A stretch of 31,875 nt of DNA, taken from an uncultured Oscillospiraceae bacterium (lineage in GTDB: Bacteria > Bacillota > Clostridia > Oscillospirales > Oscillospiraceae). The stretch is taken from NCBI GenBank assembly GCA_934565425.1, contig CAKTHW010000009.1, positions 1 to 31,875 of the forward strand, read 5' to 3'. Numbering within the stretch: the stretch's first letter is position 1; every line of letters starts with the position of its first letter. Below the pieces are notes generated by a model. The model ran no database searches and was not told the origin of the DNA. It worked only from the letters and a program-made list of their open reading frames with translations. Positions 29,396 to 31,875 of the stretch are shown in pieces. The position numbers and the translations under genes were made by a program.

Positions 29396-31875
29396 ATGAA
29401 AAGACGATTGCTCAGCATCCTGCTCTTATGCAGTATGGTGCTGACCACACTGCCTGCGACGGCTTTCGCCGAGGAGGCGCAGGACGCTGACGCGCCCGTG
29501 TGCAGCTGCGAGACGGCTTGCACGGAGGAGAGTGTGAACGCAGACTGCCCCGTCTGCGGCGCGGAAGGCGCTTCGCTGGAAGCCTGCCAAAAGTATGTAC
29601 CGGCAGCGGAAGCAGCGGAAGACGAGCCGGAACCGGAGCAGCAGCCGGAAGGACAGCCGGAGGAAGAACCGGAACCCACCGTGCAGGCACCCGCTCCGGC
29701 GGTGCAGAACGCAGAGGGGGCGGGGATGCCGGTCACCTATGCGGCGGTAACGGAAGTCTCCACGGAGGATGAGCTGAAAGACGCATTAGGTGAAAGCTCG
29801 GTTGACACCATCAAGCTGACGAAGGACGTGACACTGACTGCTAAGCTGGAAAACACACGTGATGTTAAGCTGGACCTGAACGGCAAGGTGCTGAATCTGA
29901 ACGGCAATCAAATCCGGGCGAGAAGAAATACATTGACGCTGATCGACAGTGACTCTAGTGCGGAACACAAGTTCAGGGAAGATGCCACGGGACTGTGGGT
30001 GCTGGATAACGGCGGCGATAAGAAAGTCCGTGGCGGCGTCATCACCGGCGGCAACGGTGTGCGCGTAACAAAAAATTATGGCAGGTTCACCATGGCTGGC
30101 GGCAATATCGTGGGCTGCACCGCAGAAAAGGGCGGCGGCGTATATGTGGAAACCGGCAGCGGAGATGTGCAAACCAACTTCACCATGAAGGACGGCAGCA
30201 GTATCGTTGGCTGCACCGCAAGCAAAGAGGGCGGCGGCGTATATGTGGAAAGAGAGTTCACCATGACTGGCGGCAGCATCAAGAGCTGCAAGGTTACTAA
30301 CTCTAACGAGGACACTTTTGGCGGCGGTGTGTCCGTATGGGGCACATTCACCATGACTGGCGGCGAGATCACGGGCTGCAGGGCTACCGTTGGCGATACT
30401 AAGAAATCTGCTTATGGCGGCGGCGTGCATGTGGACGGCACCTTCAATATGGAAGGAAAAGCGAAGATCACCAGCTGTATTTCCGGTTCCGACCTTGGCA
30501 ATGGCGTGTATATCAGAGGCACTATGACGATGACCGGAGGCGAGATCTCCAACTGCAACGATAGTATGCACGACAATGGCGTCTATATCATCGGCTGTCT
30601 GGATGCCAGAGGCGGGACGATAAAAAACAAAGTGTTCTCCTCTGGTGGTACCATCAAAAACGATGGGACATCCAGCGGCACCGTTTTTGAAGCGTCGGTT
30701 GAGAACAATATCACTACCAAAGCCGACGGCAGCTTTGCTTCCGCCAGTACCATCTCCGGCGGCACCTTCAAGGATAAGGTGACGAACGTAGCTCGCTGCA
30801 CCATCTCCGGCGGCATCTTCGAAGGCCAGGTGACGAATAGCGGCACCATCTCCGATGGCACGTTCAAAAATCGGGTCACGAACAACGCTGGCAGCACCAT
30901 CGACGGCGGTATGTTTGAAGGCCAGGTGACGAATAACGGCACCATCAACAACGGCACCTTCAAAGATGAGGTGACGAACAACGGCACCATGACCGGCGGC
31001 ACCTCGGAAAAGGGTATCACGGGCAAGAAGCCAGACAACACCAAATTCACCGTGACGTTCAACACCGACGGCGGCTCAACGGCACCTGCGGCACAGTATT
31101 TCCTGTCTGCCGGCGGCAAAGTCACCCGGCCTGCTGATCCGACCAAAGCGGGTTACGCCTTTACCGGCTGGTACAACGGCGACAACGCATATGATTTTAA
31201 CCAGACGGTCACCACAGACCTGCCCCTCAAAGCACATTGGCTCAAGACCATCCCCGGCAAGGGCACGGAAGCCGAGCCTTACAAAATTTCCAACGCAGAA
31301 GACTTGAAGGTTTTCCGCAACATCGTCAACGGCACAGACGGCCAGACGAAGAAAACCGACGCCTGGGGCGAACTGACCAATGACATCGACCTGAGCGGCG
31401 AGGACTGGACACCCATCGGTAAAATGCCGGAATCGGCCGAAAATCAGGATTTGCCCTATAAAGGCAACTTTAATGGCAATGGTCATACCATCAGTGGGCT
31501 GACAATAACGGGGGACATTACGTACGCGGGCTTGTTTGGCTACATCAATGGCGCCACCATCGCTGACGTGACCCTGAAGGACGGCAGCATTAGCACCACA
31601 AGCACCACAGGCACAGGCACATACGCCGGTGGTATCGTGGCGTATGCCCAGAGTGGCACCATTACAGGCTGCGGCAATGAGAATCCTGTGACCGGCGGCA
31701 GCGCCACTTGTGTCGGCGGTATCGTGGGAGCTATTCGTGGCAGCATTAGGATCGACAGCAGCTATAACACCGGCACCATTGCAGGTACGAGCGATAATAA
31801 TGTTATAAGCTGTGTTGGCGGCCTCATAGGAAGGAGCTTCGTTGATAGCCCGAAAGTCATAGACTGCTATAATAC
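29396..31875 (+). CDS. Large secreted repeat protein (beta-helix, InlB-type repeat, GLUG region), 3' end outside window
   Basis: The frame is open from ATG 29396 to the window end, 826 codons, with no stop. Residues 1-25 are a signal peptide (KRR start, hydrophobic core, cut after AFA). Residues 36-64 hold a cysteine-rich motif (CSCETAC...CPVCGAEG...C). A Glu/Pro-rich linker (about 68-105) follows. From about 115 to 540 comes beta-helix-like sequence with two repeat families. Residues 551-615 are an InlB-type (Listeria-Bacteroides) repeat, FNTDGGS...PTKAGYAFTGWY...LKAHW. After that a GLUG-type region begins (YAGLFGYINGATI, YAGGIVAYAQ, CVGGIVGAI). This is a cell-surface or secreted adhesin-like protein; its anchor must lie beyond the window. 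Codons are visibly more A/T-rich than in neighbouring genes. GTGAGGT is the ribosome site. Confidence 0.85.
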   Translation, partial: MKRRLLSILLLCSMVLTTLPATAFAEEAQDADAPVCSCETACTEESVNADCPVCGAEGASLEACQKYVPAAEAAEDEPEPEQQPEGQPEEEPEPTVQAPAPAVQNAEGAGMPVTYAAVTEVSTEDELKDALGESSVDTIKLTKDVTLTAKLENTRDVKLDLNGKVLNLNGNQIRARRNTLTLIDSDSSAEHKFREDATGLWVLDNGGDKKVRGGVITGGNGVRVTKNYGRFTMAGGNIVGCTAEKGGGVYVETGSGDVQTNFTMKDGSSIVGCTASKEGGGVYVEREFTMTGGSIKSCKVTNSNEDTFGGGVSVWGTFTMTGGEITGCRATVGDTKKSAYGGGVHVDGTFNMEGKAKITSCISGSDLGNGVYIRGTMTMTGGEISNCNDSMHDNGVYIIGCLDARGGTIKNKVFSSGGTIKNDGTSSGTVFEASVENNITTKADGSFASASTISGGTFKDKVTNVARCTISGGIFEGQVTNSGTISDGTFKNRVTNNAGSTIDGGMFEGQVTNNGTINNGTFKDEVTNNGTMTGGTSEKGITGKKPDNTKFTVTFNTDGGSTAPAAQYFLSAGGKVTRPADPTKAGYAFTGWYNGDNAYDFNQTVTTDLPLKAHWLKTIPGKGTEAEPYKISNAEDLKVFRNIVNGTDGQTKKTDAWGELTNDIDLSGEDWTPIGKMPESAENQDLPYKGNFNGNGHTISGLTITGDITYAGLFGYINGATIADVTLKDGSISTTSTTGTGTYAGGIVAYAQSGTITGCGNENPVTGGSATCVGGIVGAIRGSIRIDSSYNTGTIAGTSDNNVISCVGGLIGRSFVDSPKVIDCYN
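30086..30596 (+). repeat. Six coding repeats with one cysteine each (beta-helix rungs)
   Basis: About six units of 22-30 residues follow FTMxGGxIxxCxA...GGGVYV: FTMAGGNIVGC, FTMKDGSSIVGC, FTMTGGSIKSC, FTMTGGEITGC, FNMEGKAKITSC and MTMTGGEISNC. The cysteine recurs at the same place in every unit. Confidence 0.75.
30746..31005 (+). repeat. Short coding repeats (TIxGGxFxxxVTN)
   Basis: Five to six units of 14-18 residues: TISGGTFKDKVTN, TISGGIFEGQVTN, TISDGTFKNRVTN, TIDGGMFEGQVTN, TINNGTFKDEVTN, then TMTGGT. They lie between the longer beta-helix units and the InlB-type repeat. Confidence 0.8.

Noticed and set aside
29786..31146. Two minus-strand frames opposite the surface-protein gene
   Set aside because: Produced by the repetitive composition of the sense gene, whose frame, signal peptide and domains are clear.

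Overview
The window reads as chromosomal DNA of a GC-rich, spore-forming member of the Clostridia, most like the Oscillospiraceae (Flavonifractor/Lawsonibacter/Pseudoflavonifractor-type gut anaerobes). The pointers are a dipicolinate synthase pair (dpaA-dpaB), a CD1247-type zinc-ribbon protein, the order DUF512 radical SAM-der-plsY-gpsA, a Gram-positive-type LexA box, Firmicutes-like promoters and strong Shine-Dalgarno (SD) sequences. The genus is inferred from gene content only. No tRNA, rRNA, CRISPR array, transposase, integrase or phage gene was recognised.

Layout. 1-1046: a CorA-type transporter (minus, cut by the window start) diverges from a membrane-anchored Ig-like-domain protein. 1047-3501: that protein overlaps the CCA-adding enzyme gene. 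3558-4873: an acetyltransferase and a nitrilase-family amidase run on the minus strand and share a bidirectional terminator with cca. 5064-14304: a long, tightly packed plus-strand operon holds ddl, murF, an ABC-F ATPase, a DUF218 protein, prfA, a fused Sua5-CoaE gene and an M18 aminopeptidase. 14305-14801: about 500 bases without a gene hold two tandem hairpin repeats whose stems covary, a third inverted degenerate copy, another stem-loop and a promoter. 14802-19203: DUF512 radical SAM, der, plsY and gpsA.

19272-23053 (minus): dinB, then metal-transporter genes znuA-, znuC- and znuB-like, apparently one transcript, with a LexA box over the dinB promoter. 23242-23757: a divergent SLOG/DUF1273 gene, then a hairpin-rich gap. 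24007-25472: dpaA-dpaB. 25562-28465: an orphan RmlA-like nucleotidyltransferase behind a perfect-consensus promoter, an MscS channel, elongation factor P and the CD1247-type protein. 28628-29341: a TetR regulator with a clear palindromic operator at its own promoter. 29396-31875: the first 826 codons of a large secreted repeat protein that runs off the window.

Most of the window is housekeeping: peptidoglycan precursors (Ddl makes D-Ala-D-Ala, MurF attaches it), translation (RF1, t6A synthesis, CCA addition, EF-P, ABC-F, Der), phospholipid entry (GpsA then PlsY), CoA synthesis and spore dipicolinate. The less ordinary parts are the covarying hairpin repeats, the Sua5-CoaE fusion, the putative SOS link between Pol IV and a zinc-type transporter, and the TetR/surface-protein module at the right end. 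I did not find a convincing new multi-gene defence or mobile system.
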